Assembly: GCF_046844695.1 (NCBI RefSeq)
Contig: NZ_CP177354.1
Span: 4,650,001 to 4,714,000, forward strand
Length of the DNA stretch: 64,000 bases
Direction: 5' to 3'
Source: Pokkaliibacter plantistimulans
Lineage (GTDB): Bacteria; Pseudomonadota; Gammaproteobacteria; Pseudomonadales; Balneatricaceae
Shown here: one piece after another, positions 45,028 through 54,586 of the stretch
Layout of the letters: each line of letters begins with the position of its first letter
Position numbering within the stretch: position 1 is the stretch's first letter
The notes under the pieces: model-generated
Told to the model about the DNA's origin: nothing
Database searches by the model: none
What the model saw: the letters and a program-made list of their open reading frames with translations, nothing else
Translations under genes and position numbers: made by a program

Positions 45028-46140
45028 ATGCCTTTCAGCCTGCCCGGCATCGTTATGGGTCTTGTTCAACTGTTTATCGCCCCCAGTGCCCATAGCCTGC
45101 CTTCCACACTGCCCGGTATCAGCCGGGATAACCTGCCTCTGGCGGTGCAAACCTATCTGCACAGCTGCGATAAATACCGCGAACGTGGCAATGGCAAACC
45201 TCTGGGTGTTGCAGGTGACCGCCAGTTTTCCGGTCAGCAGTTCCAGCTGTATCAGCAGTCCTGTCAGCGCGCCCATGAACTGATGAGCAAACGCGCCAGC
45301 CACAAGGAGTGGCTGACCTGGCTGGATCAGTACTTCGTGGCCATCCCCATGCAGTCGAGCCAGCGCCATCCGATGCTGACGGCGTATTACGAGCCCAGCC
45401 TTCCCATCAGCAAGAAACCGACCAGCACCCTGAACTGGCCTATTTACGCCCTGCCTGCCCAATGGTCGTCTGGTCAGAGCCCTGACCGTCAGGCCATTGA
45501 AAGTGGCAAGGTGGCGCAACTGCGCAGTCAGGTGCTGTACTACACCGACCGCTGGTCAGCCTTTGTGCTGCAGGTACAGGGTAGCGGCACCGGCGTACTG
45601 GCCAACGGTGACGAAGTACGCTTCGTCTACGCGGGCACCAACAACCTGCCCTACACCTCCATCGGCAAGGTACTGGTGGATCGCGGCGAGATCAGCAAGG
45701 AAGAGATTTCCATGCAGACCATCAAGGCCTGGATGGCAACGCACACCCAGCCTGAGCAGGACGATGTGTACTGGCGCAACAAGCGCATGGTGTTTTTCTC
45801 TGTCGGCAAAGACCCACAAGGGGTAAAGCGGGTCGGCCCTCCCGGTGCCATGAACCTGACGGCAGGCCTGACACCCTATCGCAGCGCAGCCCTCGACTGG
45901 CAGCACTTTATCCCCGGCCTGCCGGTGTTTGTCAGCGGCACGCTGGGCAATGGCCAGAAGGTGCAGCAACTGGTGATCGGCCAGGACCGTGGCGCTGCCA
46001 TCACCTCCAATGTGCGCATGGATCTGTTTATCGGAGCAGGCAATGATGCCGAGGAAATCGCCGGGCTGACTCAGGATGATCAGGTACAGCTGTGGCGACT
46101 GGAACTGCGCACAGACTTTCCCGGCAAGAGCAAGCGCTAA
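45028..46140 (+). CDS. mltA: Membrane-bound lytic murein transglycosylase A
   Basis: A 370-residue secreted enzyme cleaving the MurNAc-GlcNAc bond to form 1,6-anhydro ends. Family blocks are LTAYYEP near 115, LQVQGSGTGVLANG near 175, RFVYAGTNNLPYTSIGK, GPPGAMNLTAG near 275, and the 3D-domain stretch QDRGAAITSNVRMDLFIGAG with the catalytic Asp in MDLF. The chosen start (CAGGG upstream) gives signal sequence MPFSLPGIVMGLVQLFIAP. No lipobox cysteine is seen, unlike E. coli MltA, so it may be periplasmic or membrane anchored by the uncleaved segment. An upstream start at 44887 is unlikely. Confidence 0.9.
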   Translation: MPFSLPGIVMGLVQLFIAPSAHSLPSTLPGISRDNLPLAVQTYLHSCDKYRERGNGKPLGVAGDRQFSGQQFQLYQQSCQRAHELMSKRASHKEWLTWLDQYFVAIPMQSSQRHPMLTAYYEPSLPISKKPTSTLNWPIYALPAQWSSGQSPDRQAIESGKVAQLRSQVLYYTDRWSAFVLQVQGSGTGVLANGDEVRFVYAGTNNLPYTSIGKVLVDRGEISKEEISMQTIKAWMATHTQPEQDDVYWRNKRMVFFSVGKDPQGVKRVGPPGAMNLTAGLTPYRSAALDWQHFIPGLPVFVSGTLGNGQKVQQLVIGQDRGAAITSNVRMDLFIGAGNDAEEIAGLTQDDQVQLWRLELRTDFPGKSKR

Positions 46141-46250
46141 CGGAGTAAGAACAAGCGGGAATCGAACCCGGCAGTGACCGGTTTGGCACGTTGATAAGGT
46201 CACAGAAGACAGTCTGCTTATTGCTCAGCTGCGTTATCACTACTAACAAC

Positions 46251-46283
46251 AAGGGCCGCCGCTGTACCGTGGCGCCCTTTCTC
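46251..46283 (+). terminator. Terminator-like hairpin after mltA
   Basis: AAGGGCCGCC pairs with GGCGCCCTT (46251-46279, one bulged base) and is followed by TCTCATCTCATT. It lies between mltA and the convergent VOC gene. Confidence 0.5.
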
Positions 46284-46286
46284 ATC

Positions 46287-46661
46287 TCATTCGGCCTGCT
46301 GCCGGAACTGAATAATATTGCCCTCCGGGTCCCAACCATCCAGCACTCGAAAGTCTCCAAAGCGCCATTCGGCCTGAGCTGGCCTAGCTCCGCCTCCTGT
46401 TGCTACCGCTGCCTCTCTGACCCGTTGCAGGTCATCGACAATAAATACCGGTTTGATGGCCACATCCTGTCGCGGCAGCGGCTGATGAACAACGGGCAGC
46501 GCCCGGGTTAGCGGGGTGGAAAGCACCACCACCTCCACACCGGGGGCAATAACCCTCCAGTAGTCGTCGTGCTGCTCGCTGATCTGTCCTGCCAGTACGG
46601 CCTGATAGAAATGGCTGACGGCTGAAACATCCTGCGCATATACCACCAGCGCACTCATCAT
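46287..46661 (-). CDS. VOC (glyoxalase/bleomycin-resistance) superfamily protein
   Basis: A 124-residue single-domain protein of two beta-alpha-beta-beta-beta modules. The first shows VVYAQDVSAVSHFYQAVL; the second ends LDGWDPEGNIIQFRQ with the family Pro-Glu-Gly-Asn turn and metal-position Gln. Adjacent ATGs at 46661 and 46658 are both possible; a TTG at 46670 is less likely. The substrate cannot be told. It is monocistronic and convergent with mltA. Confidence 0.82.
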   Translation of the reverse strand: MMSALVVYAQDVSAVSHFYQAVLAGQISEQHDDYWRVIAPGVEVVVLSTPLTRALPVVHQPLPRQDVAIKPVFIVDDLQRVREAAVATGGGARPAQAEWRFGDFRVLDGWDPEGNIIQFRQQAE

Positions 46662-46749
46662 GGGGGTCAAGGGGCTGTCCTCCGGTCTCTGTCGGTGTGA
46701 ACTCAGTCATGGATACTTTCAAGGACGAACAACAGTGCCCTGACTGTTG

Positions 46750-48195
46750 TCAGCCTTCCCTCTGCCCCGCCACCCTGAAACAGTCCACTTCAACCAGACC
46801 GGACTTGACCTTGTGGCAGCTGGCACTTTTCTGGCGTGGGCGCAGGCTTTTCCAGGGAGCACTCTGCAGGGCCGCGCGCATATCCCGCACCCCGGCAGCC
46901 CGGCGATCTGCAATGGAAGCCCGGCTGAATTCAGCATCACTGCTGGCAATCTCATCAGCCCCCGGACAGTAGGTGATATGGACGATATCCAGTGAGTGAC
47001 CAAACTTCAGATAGCGCGCCAGATGCACCGGAACCTCATGAGGGACACCCGCCTGTTGCAGGCTCCTGCACATATTCAGCTCGTGAGTGACGCGTGTAAT
47101 TTCCGCCGCGGTGCGGCTGGCATACTGGATCTGCTTCTGCCGCCAGCTGACCTCATCCATGGTGGTCGGTGCCGCGCCTTCCGCACTCCACAGATCAACC
47201 ATGAAGACCAGTAAGGGCCGGTCTGGCAGATTCTGCAGGATGGCCTCCAGTGGCGTGTTGGACACACAACCGCCATCCCAGTACCACTGGCCCTCGATCT
47301 CTACCGCCGGGAAGCCGGGTGGCAGGGAACCACTGGCCAGCACATGCTGCGGGGTGATCTCCTGCTGCCAGTTGTTGAAGAACGTCAGCTCGCCGGTGGT
47401 GACATTGGTCGCCCCCAGACTGAGCAATACGCCTTCTTCCAGCGCACAGGCAGGTGTGGCGTCATCGCTGTCAGTCAGCGCTGGCTCGGGCGTCAGAAAG
47501 CGCTGATTGATCATTTCAAAATTGCTCAGGGCCTGCAGGGTTTCCAGCAACGGTGCCGTATCGTAAAACCCGGCCTGACTGGCTGTCAGATCACTCAGGA
47601 GCCAGGGGTTGGGAAAGCGTGGCGTGAAGAAGTTGGGCTGACCAAAACAGATGGCCTGCAGGGCACTCAGGGTATTGAAATAACGTTGTACCGCCAGCGG
47701 CGCATGACGCATCTGCCCGGCAGAACAGATGTCCGGACGCGAAATGGCCTCCCACAATGCGTCCAGCTGGCGTAACCGCAACTCCGGAGGATTACCCGCC
47801 AGAATGGCCGCATTCACCGCACCAATGGAAATGCCACTGATCCAGTCCGGCTGGACGCCGGCCTCCTCCAGCGCCTGATAGGCACCGATATGATAGGCAC
47901 CCAGCGCCCCACCACCCTGTAGTACCAGCGCCACCATGGGCTTCTCACCAAAGCAGGTCGCTGTAATCTGCTGCAGAGCGCTGGGCTCAGCCGCACCGGG
48001 CGGGGCTGGATGGCCTGCATTGTTATCAGCCACGCTTGTAGCAGGAGCACTTGGCTTAGCGCTTGCGGTGTTTTTCCTGCTGCGGCGCGAAGGTGTCACG
48101 GATCCCGAGGCATCAGGGGCAGCGGCTTCATTCACTGGAGTTGCGGAGGAAAGGGGGTGTTCGGGTACTGTTGCATTACTGTCGGTATCGGCCAT
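46750..48195 (-). CDS. Patatin-like phospholipase
   Basis: A 481-residue protein. The first ~80 residues are a low-complexity Ala/Pro/Ser-rich tail. The patatin domain follows: oxyanion loop GGGALGAY (94-101), nucleophile S123 in GISIG and catalytic Asp in YWDGGCVSNTP near 305, forming the Ser-Asp dyad. The C-terminal region (SRTAAEITRVTHELNMCRSL, SLDIVHITY) matches the DUF3734 extension of bacterial patatins. GGGAGAAC precedes the ATG. It should hydrolyse acyl esters; no signal peptide is evident. The gene is not in an operon. Confidence 0.9.
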   Translation of the reverse strand: MADTDSNATVPEHPLSSATPVNEAAAPDASGSVTPSRRSRKNTASAKPSAPATSVADNNAGHPAPPGAAEPSALQQITATCFGEKPMVALVLQGGGALGAYHIGAYQALEEAGVQPDWISGISIGAVNAAILAGNPPELRLRQLDALWEAISRPDICSAGQMRHAPLAVQRYFNTLSALQAICFGQPNFFTPRFPNPWLLSDLTASQAGFYDTAPLLETLQALSNFEMINQRFLTPEPALTDSDDATPACALEEGVLLSLGATNVTTGELTFFNNWQQEITPQHVLASGSLPPGFPAVEIEGQWYWDGGCVSNTPLEAILQNLPDRPLLVFMVDLWSAEGAAPTTMDEVSWRQKQIQYASRTAAEITRVTHELNMCRSLQQAGVPHEVPVHLARYLKFGHSLDIVHITYCPGADEIASSDAEFSRASIADRRAAGVRDMRAALQSAPWKSLRPRQKSASCHKVKSGLVEVDCFRVAGQREG

Positions 48196-48738
48196 GGCGT
48201 TCTCCCGTCAGGGTATGAACTCTTTAGCTAGGTAGCGCTGAACCGCATTTCAAGGGCGTAGCGGGCGTATTTTATCGCAGCGCAGCATTATGGCTTCTGT
48301 ATCAAGGATTTAGTGTTTTAGAACGTTATGCTCTAAAACGGACGGCATAAAACCGCCACTTCCTCCGTCATTTCCGCCTCGTCACACCGCTTATACGTCT
48401 GCAGTTAACAGCTACAGGCCGCAGCAACTGATGCCCGATGAGGTCACTGTTTGTCGCTGTGCTCAATCTCTGCTCCGGCTAAAACAGGGCGTGCGTTGAT
48501 TACAACGTGCTAACAGCTGGCACTATCATTTTTTCTAATAGTAACGTTTCACCCAAAACGAAACTGTTTGCGCCGTGGAAAAGCCCGGCGGTATACCTTG
48601 ACCTCGCTTTACTCACCACCCGACAGACTGACTTCTGTCATTGCAGCAAGAGAGACGATAACCAACAAAAAAGAGACCCTGGCCACCAGCCTGATGGCTG
48701 CCATCGCCGGGCCAATACTATTGAGAGAGGGGACATTG
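48196..48738. other. Intergenic region before the permease gene
   Basis: The 543-bp gap contains the hairpin GTTTTAGA/TCTAAAAC (48315-48339, 9-base loop) and an AT-rich stretch TTTTTTCTAATAGTAACG near 48530 that may hold the permease promoter. An open frame back to 48568 in phase with the permease lacks similarity and is not counted as coding. Confidence 0.35.
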
Positions 48739-50109
48739 ATGAGCGTGCAACAGCTAAAGCCCACCCTGGGTACTCTGCACCTCTGGGGGATTGCCGTCGG
48801 TCTGGTCATATCCGGCGAATATTTCGGCTGGAGTTATGGTTGGGGCGTCGCGGGCACCCTGGGCTTTCTGGTCACCGCGGTGCTGGTGGCAGTCATGTAC
48901 ACCTGCTTTATCTTCAGTTTCACCGAGCTGACCACAGCCATTCCCCATGCGGGCGGCCCCTTTGCTTACAGCCGCCGTGCCTACGGTGAGAAAGGCGGGC
49001 TGATTGCCGGTCTTGCCACCCTGATCGAATTTGTCTTTGCCCCACCCGCTATCGCACTGGCTATCGGTGCCTACCTGAATGTGCAGTTTCCCGGCCTTGA
49101 CCCCAAAACCGCGGCGGTGGGCGCTTATATCGTCTTTATGACGCTGAATATCCTCGGCGTACAGCTGGCAGCGACTTTTGAGCTGCTGGTTACCATTCTG
49201 GCGGTACTGGAACTGCTGGTCTTTATGGGCGTCGTGGCGCCCGGCTTCAGCTTCAGTAATTTTGTGCTGAATGGCTGGGCCGGCTCAGAAAGCTTTGGCA
49301 TGCCTGCGGTCTCCGGTATCTTCGCGGCCATTCCCTTTGCTATCTGGTTCTTCCTCGCCATCGAAGGGGCTGCCATGGCTGCCGAAGAGGCTAAAGACCC
49401 CAAACGTACCATTCCCAAAGCCTATGTCACCGGCATCCTGACGCTGGTGGTGCTGGCCATGGGCGTCATGATCATGGCAGGCGGTGCCGGTGACTGGAGC
49501 GCGCTGTCCAACATCAACGACCCGTTGCCGCAGGCGATGAAAATGGTGGTAGGTGAAAACTCCGGCTGGCTGCACATGCTGGTCTGGATCGGCCTGTTCG
49601 GTCTGGTGGCATCTTTCCACGGCATTATCCTTGGCTACTCCCGCCAGTTCTTCGCGCTGGCCCGTGCCGGTTACCTGCCTGCTAGTCTGGCCAAACTGTC
49701 ACGCTTTCAGACGCCGCACCGCGCCATTATCGCTGGTGGCATCATTGGTATCGCGGCCATCTACAGTGATGGTCTGATCAACCTGCAGGGCATGAGCCTG
49801 ACCGCCGCGATGATCACCATGGCCGTGTTCGGCGCCATCGTCATGTACATCATGAGCATGCTGAGCCTGTTCAAGCTGCGCCGTACCGAACCGCATCTGG
49901 AGCGCACCTTCATGGCACCCGGTTTCCCGGTAGTGCCGGGTATCGCGCTGGTCCTGTCGGTCATCTGTCTGATCGCCATGGCCTGGTTCAACGCCATCAT
50001 CGGTTTGATCTTCCTGGTATTCATGGCCGTCGGTTACTGCTACTTCCAGCTGACCGCCCATCATCGTGCCAATGCCGAAGAAGACGCGCTGCTGACAGGC
50101 TCTAACTGA
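48739..50109 (+). CDS. eat: Ethanolamine-type amino acid/polyamine permease (APC family)
   Basis: A 456-residue carrier with 12 predicted membrane helices. The early segment LHLWGIAVGLVISGEYFGWS is highly typical of ethanolamine permeases, as is PFAIWFFLAIEGAAMAAEEA in the middle. The start at 48739 is preceded by GAGAGAGGGG. No ethanolamine ammonia-lyase gene is nearby, so the substrate rests on family resemblance only. Confidence 0.85.
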   Translation: MSVQQLKPTLGTLHLWGIAVGLVISGEYFGWSYGWGVAGTLGFLVTAVLVAVMYTCFIFSFTELTTAIPHAGGPFAYSRRAYGEKGGLIAGLATLIEFVFAPPAIALAIGAYLNVQFPGLDPKTAAVGAYIVFMTLNILGVQLAATFELLVTILAVLELLVFMGVVAPGFSFSNFVLNGWAGSESFGMPAVSGIFAAIPFAIWFFLAIEGAAMAAEEAKDPKRTIPKAYVTGILTLVVLAMGVMIMAGGAGDWSALSNINDPLPQAMKMVVGENSGWLHMLVWIGLFGLVASFHGIILGYSRQFFALARAGYLPASLAKLSRFQTPHRAIIAGGIIGIAAIYSDGLINLQGMSLTAAMITMAVFGAIVMYIMSMLSLFKLRRTEPHLERTFMAPGFPVVPGIALVLSVICLIAMAWFNAIIGLIFLVFMAVGYCYFQLTAHHRANAEEDALLTGSN

Positions 50110-50181
50110 ACATGAATTCTTTGCGATACAGCTTTACACCACACAAAGGTGAACCCCTGCTACACTGACGTCGCTGTACCC

Positions 50182-50222
50182 GCTCGCAGCGTACATCCTT
50201 CCCGGAGATGTACGCTGCGAGC
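50182..50222. other. Perfect 16-bp hairpin between permease and recQ
   Basis: The arms GCTCGCAGCGTACATC (50182-50197) and its exact complement (50207-50222) enclose a 9-base loop CTTCCCGGA. No T-run follows on either strand. Possibly a factor-assisted terminator, a protein-binding dyad or a repeat family member. Confidence 0.6.
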
Positions 50223-50344
50223 ACCCTCCTCCCAACCCCGCGCAACACCCGCATCCCTTTTCGCTCCGCTACCGGCAAACGGCATCTGCCGCGGTTGTGC
50301 TAAAGTCTCTCCCTTCTTGATACCGACCCATAAGGAAGGACGCC

Positions 50345-52312
50345 GTGTCTCAATCGCAGCCACTCTCAGGCCTGGAACAACAACTACAGCAGTATTTCGG
50401 TTTTGCTGAGTTTCGTCAGGGCCAGCGCGAGGTGATCAGCGCCGTTGCCGAAGGGCATTCCGCCATGGCGATCTTCCCGACCGGCTCCGGGAAATCCCTG
50501 TGTTACCAGCTGGCGGCACTGCAGCTCCCTCATCTGACTCTGGTGGTATCTCCCCTGCTGGCGCTGATTCAGGACCAGCTGGAATTCCTGCAGCAGAAAG
50601 GCATTGCGGCCGCCTCCATCGACTCCAGCCAGAGCCGGGACGCCACGTCGCACACCATGGAGGAGGTACGTCAGGGCAAGATCAAAATCCTGATGATCTC
50701 AGTTGAGCGCCTGAAGAATGAACGCTTCCGTCGCTTTATCAGTCAGGTGCCGCTGTCACTGCTGGTGGTGGATGAGGCGCACTGTATTTCCGAATGGGGC
50801 CATAATTTCCGCCCGGATTATCTCAAGCTGCCGGAGTATCAGCGCCAGCTGGCTATTCCGCAGGCTCTGCTGCTGACGGCCACTGCCACGCCTGCCGTGA
50901 TCGAAGACATGGCCAGTAAATTTGCCATTCGCCCTGAGCATATTCAGGTGACCGGTTTCTACCGCGCCAATCTGCACCTGCATATCCGCCCGGTCCGCAG
51001 CGCTCAGCGTGATCAGGCCCTGCTGGCGGTGCTGCGCAAGACACCGGAATCAGCAGCCGTGGTCTATGTCACCCTGCAGCAAACGGCTGAACGGGTCGCC
51101 GGCTTTTTGCAGGCGCAGGGCCTCGCTGCCGAGGCATATCACGCCGGGCTTGGCACGGAGTTACGCCAGCAGATTCAGCAGCGTTTTATGGATGGGCGCA
51201 GCCGTATCATCGTCGCCACCATCGCTTTCGGCATGGGCATCGACAAGGGCGATATTCGTCAGGTGGTGCACTACGATTTGCCCAAGTCGGTGGAGAACTA
51301 CAGTCAGGAAATCGGCCGTGCCGGGCGTGATGGTCAGCCTTCACTCTGTACGCTGCTGGGCAGCCGCGAAGAGCTGCAGGTGCTGGAAAACTTCGTCTAT
51401 GGCGATACGCCACAGGTCGACGGCATCCGCTCGGTATTGCAGACCATCGCCACCGAAGCGGAGCAGCAGGTGTGGGAGACGACCCTTTATCGGCTGTCCG
51501 AGCGCAGCAATATCCGCCAGCTGCCGCTGAAAACCCTGCTGGTGTATCTGGAACTGCGCGGCGTGATTCAGCCGTTATACAGCTACTTTGCGGACTACCG
51601 CTTCCAGCTGCAGGAAGACAAGGACAGCCTGCTGGCCCGCTTCAACCCTGAACGACAGCAGTTTATCGGGACGCTGTTTGAGCACGCCAGATTGGGGCGC
51701 AGCTGGTACAGCCTGGATTTCGACAGTTTCAATCAGGCCCACCCCGGCCAGCGACAGCGACTGGTTGCCGCACTGGAATATATGGATGAGAGAGGCTGGC
51801 TGACACTGGAAGCCAAGCAGATGACCGAAGCCTATCGCGTGCTGCCCCACCCCGGTCTGGCCCATGACGACGCCATAACCACGCTGGCGCAACAGCTGTC
51901 AGAACAGTTTCAGCTCAAGGAAAACAAGGAAATTGACCGGATAACCGGGATGATCGAACTGTTTGAAAGCGACCATTGCATCAGTCAGCGTCTGGCCAGT
52001 TACTTTGGTGACCAGCAGGCACCGCAGCACTGTGGCCACTGCTCCGTGTGCCATGGTCGTGTGGCACAACTGCCCGAGCCTGTGGCGCTGCCGCCCTTGC
52101 AACCTGAACAGCTGAGCAGCGCCCTGACCGACCTGCAGAGCAAGATGAACACCACTGCAGACCGTCACACGCTGGCCTGTTTTCTCTGTGGCATCAGCCT
52201 GCCAGCCCTGACCAAACTGCGGGCTAACCGCCTGATGGGCTATGGCAGCCTGCAGGAGTACGGCTTCGCCGCCGTGCGCCAGCAGCTGGCCAGTCTGGAA
52301 AAGGGCGAATAA
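50345..52312 (+). CDS. recQ: RecQ-family ATP-dependent DNA helicase
   Basis: A 655-residue 3'-5' helicase starting at GTG behind AAGGAAGGACGCC. Walker A FPTGSGKS has K50; the DEAH box begins at D143, motif III is LLTATATP, and motif VI is QEIGRAGRDGQPS. The RQC zinc-binding cysteines appear in the segment ending HCGHCSVCHG near 560. A C-terminal HRDC domain is not evident; the last ~75 residues instead hold a short domain ending GYGSLQEYGF. It lacks the usual RecQ length by domain content and belongs to the RecQ-like subgroup rather than strict orthologues. Role: recombination and repair. Confidence 0.88.
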   Translation: MSQSQPLSGLEQQLQQYFGFAEFRQGQREVISAVAEGHSAMAIFPTGSGKSLCYQLAALQLPHLTLVVSPLLALIQDQLEFLQQKGIAAASIDSSQSRDATSHTMEEVRQGKIKILMISVERLKNERFRRFISQVPLSLLVVDEAHCISEWGHNFRPDYLKLPEYQRQLAIPQALLLTATATPAVIEDMASKFAIRPEHIQVTGFYRANLHLHIRPVRSAQRDQALLAVLRKTPESAAVVYVTLQQTAERVAGFLQAQGLAAEAYHAGLGTELRQQIQQRFMDGRSRIIVATIAFGMGIDKGDIRQVVHYDLPKSVENYSQEIGRAGRDGQPSLCTLLGSREELQVLENFVYGDTPQVDGIRSVLQTIATEAEQQVWETTLYRLSERSNIRQLPLKTLLVYLELRGVIQPLYSYFADYRFQLQEDKDSLLARFNPERQQFIGTLFEHARLGRSWYSLDFDSFNQAHPGQRQRLVAALEYMDERGWLTLEAKQMTEAYRVLPHPGLAHDDAITTLAQQLSEQFQLKENKEIDRITGMIELFESDHCISQRLASYFGDQQAPQHCGHCSVCHGRVAQLPEPVALPPLQPEQLSSALTDLQSKMNTTADRHTLACFLCGISLPALTKLRANRLMGYGSLQEYGFAAVRQQLASLEKGE

Positions 52313-52334
52313 GAGCGAATAAGGGCCAGCAGCG

Positions 52335-52985
52335 TCAGATCGCGATGGCGTAATACAGCTCGGTCCGGGTCAGTGCGGCTATTTCCTGCAGATAGTCGCG
52401 CACCTGCTGGGGAATCTGCAGATCCTGCACCAGTGTCAAGTTACGCAGTGTGGGGTAAATCATCACATCGTCCCAGCCCAGGGTGTCACCGTTCTCCGAA
52501 GGCAGTGACAGATGCGGCAGACTGGCCAGCATGGTTTCCACTCGCTGCTTGTGCAAAGCCGTGTCGGCCATTGCTGTGGCAAAGGACTGCTCGATCATCG
52601 GCTCTTTATTACGCTGAAAATAATCGCGGGCAGACGGGGTGGCAAACTCCGGCAGACCCGCCTGAATATTGCGAGGGAACAGCAGGCAGCTGATGGAACG
52701 CTGCACACTGCTGATCACGGCGGTGATGCTCTGATAGTCAGTCGGGGCACGCATCAGCTTCACACCGGATCCAATTTCATCCAGCTTCTTGGCAATATCC
52801 AGGCTTTCCCCCATCGCCTGATCACCCCACTCCAGAATAGGCACCATCTTCTTGCCGATCAGCTGATGGCAGCTCGCCTCATCATCATTGAGCAAGGGCA
52901 CGATCTGCAGATCGACATCCTTATAGCCTGCCACCATGGCTGCACGAACACAGAACGGACAGTGGTCGTAGACATATAACTTCAT
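52335..52985 (-). CDS. grxB: Glutaredoxin 2 (GrxB)
   Basis: A 216-residue glutathione-dependent oxidoreductase, GST-like in fold. The active site CPFC lies at residues 9-12, as in E. coli Grx2 (CPYC, 215 residues). The cis-Pro motif KKMVPILEW near 45 and GESLDIAKKLD follow, then a helical C-terminal domain. The ATG at 52985 gives the standard start MKLYVYDHCPFC. Convergent with recQ. Confidence 0.92.
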   Translation of the reverse strand: MKLYVYDHCPFCVRAAMVAGYKDVDLQIVPLLNDDEASCHQLIGKKMVPILEWGDQAMGESLDIAKKLDEIGSGVKLMRAPTDYQSITAVISSVQRSISCLLFPRNIQAGLPEFATPSARDYFQRNKEPMIEQSFATAMADTALHKQRVETMLASLPHLSLPSENGDTLGWDDVMIYPTLRNLTLVQDLQIPQQVRDYLQEIAALTRTELYYAIAI

Positions 52986-53211
52986 CAAAACAGCGCTCCC
53001 CAGTATTTATCCCTTTGCAGCACGACTAATACCGTGTTCACGCTCTCGCGAGCGATGGGCAAACAAGCTTCCGATACTGCACTGCAAAATAGCCGACGTT
53101 CAAGGTAATGTCGTTGTGCCGGGCAAAATACAACAGCCACGGCGGGAAACAAAATCACTCAGGCCTCGCAACACCGGCTGACTGCGCACCACCTCACCTC
53201 TGTATTAATTT

Positions 53212-53232
53212 TCTTCACTTTAAAACTGAAGA
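53212..53232. promoter_or_regulatory. Inverted repeat TCTTCA-N9-TGAAGA upstream of the MetE-like gene
   Basis: Six-base arms around CTTTAAAAC, about 105 bp before the start codon. MetR sites are TGAA-N5-TTCA, so this is not a match; the regulator is unknown. The remaining 52986-53336 gap shows no gene. Confidence 0.3.
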
Positions 53233-53336
53233 GAAGGCATTGGATCCAAAAGCAAATTCTCCCTTACTATGCGCCCAGTATTCTACTAATCAGCGTGCAG
53301 TCGCCCTGCTGCATGCCACTCATAAGGATCCGTGTC

Positions 53337-54455
53337 ATGGCCAAGTTCACCCTGCCCTACCGCGCCGAGCAAGTCGGCAGTCTGTTACGTCCACAGGCAT
53401 TGCAGGATGCCCGTCAGGCTTTCGCGCAAGGCAAGCTGGATATTGCCGCCCTGCGCAGCGTAGAGAATCTGGAGATCGCCAAGATTGTCAAAAAGCAGGA
53501 AGAGATCGGCCTGAAGAGCATCAGCGATGGCGAGTTCCGCCGTACCTACTTCCATCTGGATTTTCTGCAGCAGCTGGACGGTGTCAGCGTGACTGGCAAC
53601 ATCGCTGCCAACCCCAGTGCCAAATGCAGTGATGACGGCTTCACCCCGCCAAAACTGAGCGTGACCGGCAAGTTACGCCATGCGCGCAACATCGAAGTGG
53701 ACAACTTTACTTTCCTGCAGAGCCAAATCCGGCAGGGCACGGCCAAGGTCGCCATGCCCTCCCCCACTATGGTGCATTTCCGCGGTGGTCGGGCAGCCAT
53801 CGACATTGCCTCCTACCCTGACCTTGATCCCTTCTTTGAGGATCTGGCGCAGTGCTATCGCGATGAGCTGGATGCGCTGTATCAGGCAGGTTGCCGCTAT
53901 GTGCAGCTGGATGACACCAACCTGGCCTATCTGTGCGACCCCAAGATGCGCGCTGCCGCTGAACAACGGGGTGAAGACCTGAGCCAGCTGCCGCACCGTT
54001 ACGCCGAACTGATCAATGCGGCCATCAGCCAGCGCCCTGCCGACATGGTGGTGGGCATTCATCTGTGCCGCGGTAACTTCCGCAGCACCTGGTTTGCCGA
54101 AGGCGGCTACGATGCCGTTGCCGAAGTGCTGTTCAACGAACTGGACGTCAACACCTACTTCCTGGAGTACGACGACGAACGCTCAGGCGATTTCTCACCA
54201 CTGCGCTTCGTCCCTGACAACAAGTCGGTGGTACTCGGCGTGGTGTCCAGCAAGATTGCCCAGCTGGAAGATCAGGGCTTTATCATCAACCGCATTCAGG
54301 ATGCCGCCCGCTACATGCCACTGGACAACCTGTGCCTGAGCCCACAGTGCGGCTTCTCCAGCACCTGCCACGGCAATGATCTGAGCGAACAGCAGCAATG
54401 GGACAAACTCAGGCTGGTGGTTGATGTTGCCCGCGAAGTCTGGGGTGACCGCTAG
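53337..54455 (+). CDS. MetE-like cobalamin-independent methionine synthase family protein
   Basis: A 372-residue single-domain homologue of the MetE catalytic half, similar to Bacillus YxjG/YxjH. The start MAKFTLPYRAEQVGSLLRP follows AAGGA. Features are the substrate motif EEIGLKSISDGEFRR near 60, Zn-site HLCRGN near 240 and a C-terminal CGFSSTCHGN with the last Zn cysteine. Lacking the MetE N-terminal domain, it may use a methyl donor other than methyltetrahydrofolate-triglutamate. It would transfer a methyl group to homocysteine or a related thiol; the donor is unknown. Ends in a strong bidirectional terminator. Confidence 0.87.
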   Translation: MAKFTLPYRAEQVGSLLRPQALQDARQAFAQGKLDIAALRSVENLEIAKIVKKQEEIGLKSISDGEFRRTYFHLDFLQQLDGVSVTGNIAANPSAKCSDDGFTPPKLSVTGKLRHARNIEVDNFTFLQSQIRQGTAKVAMPSPTMVHFRGGRAAIDIASYPDLDPFFEDLAQCYRDELDALYQAGCRYVQLDDTNLAYLCDPKMRAAAEQRGEDLSQLPHRYAELINAAISQRPADMVVGIHLCRGNFRSTWFAEGGYDAVAEVLFNELDVNTYFLEYDDERSGDFSPLRFVPDNKSVVLGVVSSKIAQLEDQGFIINRIQDAARYMPLDNLCLSPQCGFSSTCHGNDLSEQQQWDKLRLVVDVAREVWGDR

Positions 54456-54528
54456 GAGAGTGCGCAGGATATTGCGCTATCCGTCGCTGTCTGAATGAGC
54501 GCGCTACACCGTACTCCGTTCAGAATGC

Positions 54529-54560
54529 AAAAAGGCCAGCATGGTAATGCTGGCCTTTTT
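54529..54560. terminator. Bidirectional terminator between the MetE-like and MFS genes
   Basis: AAAAAGGCCAGCAT-GGTA-ATGCTGGCCTTTTT: perfect 14-bp stem with a tetraloop and T-runs on both strands, serving convergent genes. Confidence 0.9.
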
Positions 54561-54586
54561 ACTGGCGGCGACTTATCCGCTACGCG

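Noticed and set aside
46156..46170. CGGGAATCGAACCCG, complement of a perfect tRNA T-arm (CGGGTTCGATTCCCG), after mltA
   Set aside because: The 7 bases that would form the acceptor strand have no partner at tRNA distance and no D- or anticodon arm can be drawn, so it is at most a tRNA scrap.
48315..48339. GTTTTAGA...TCTAAAAC resembling the start of type II CRISPR repeats
   Set aside because: It occurs once, with no repeat-spacer periodicity and no cas gene; it is a simple hairpin.
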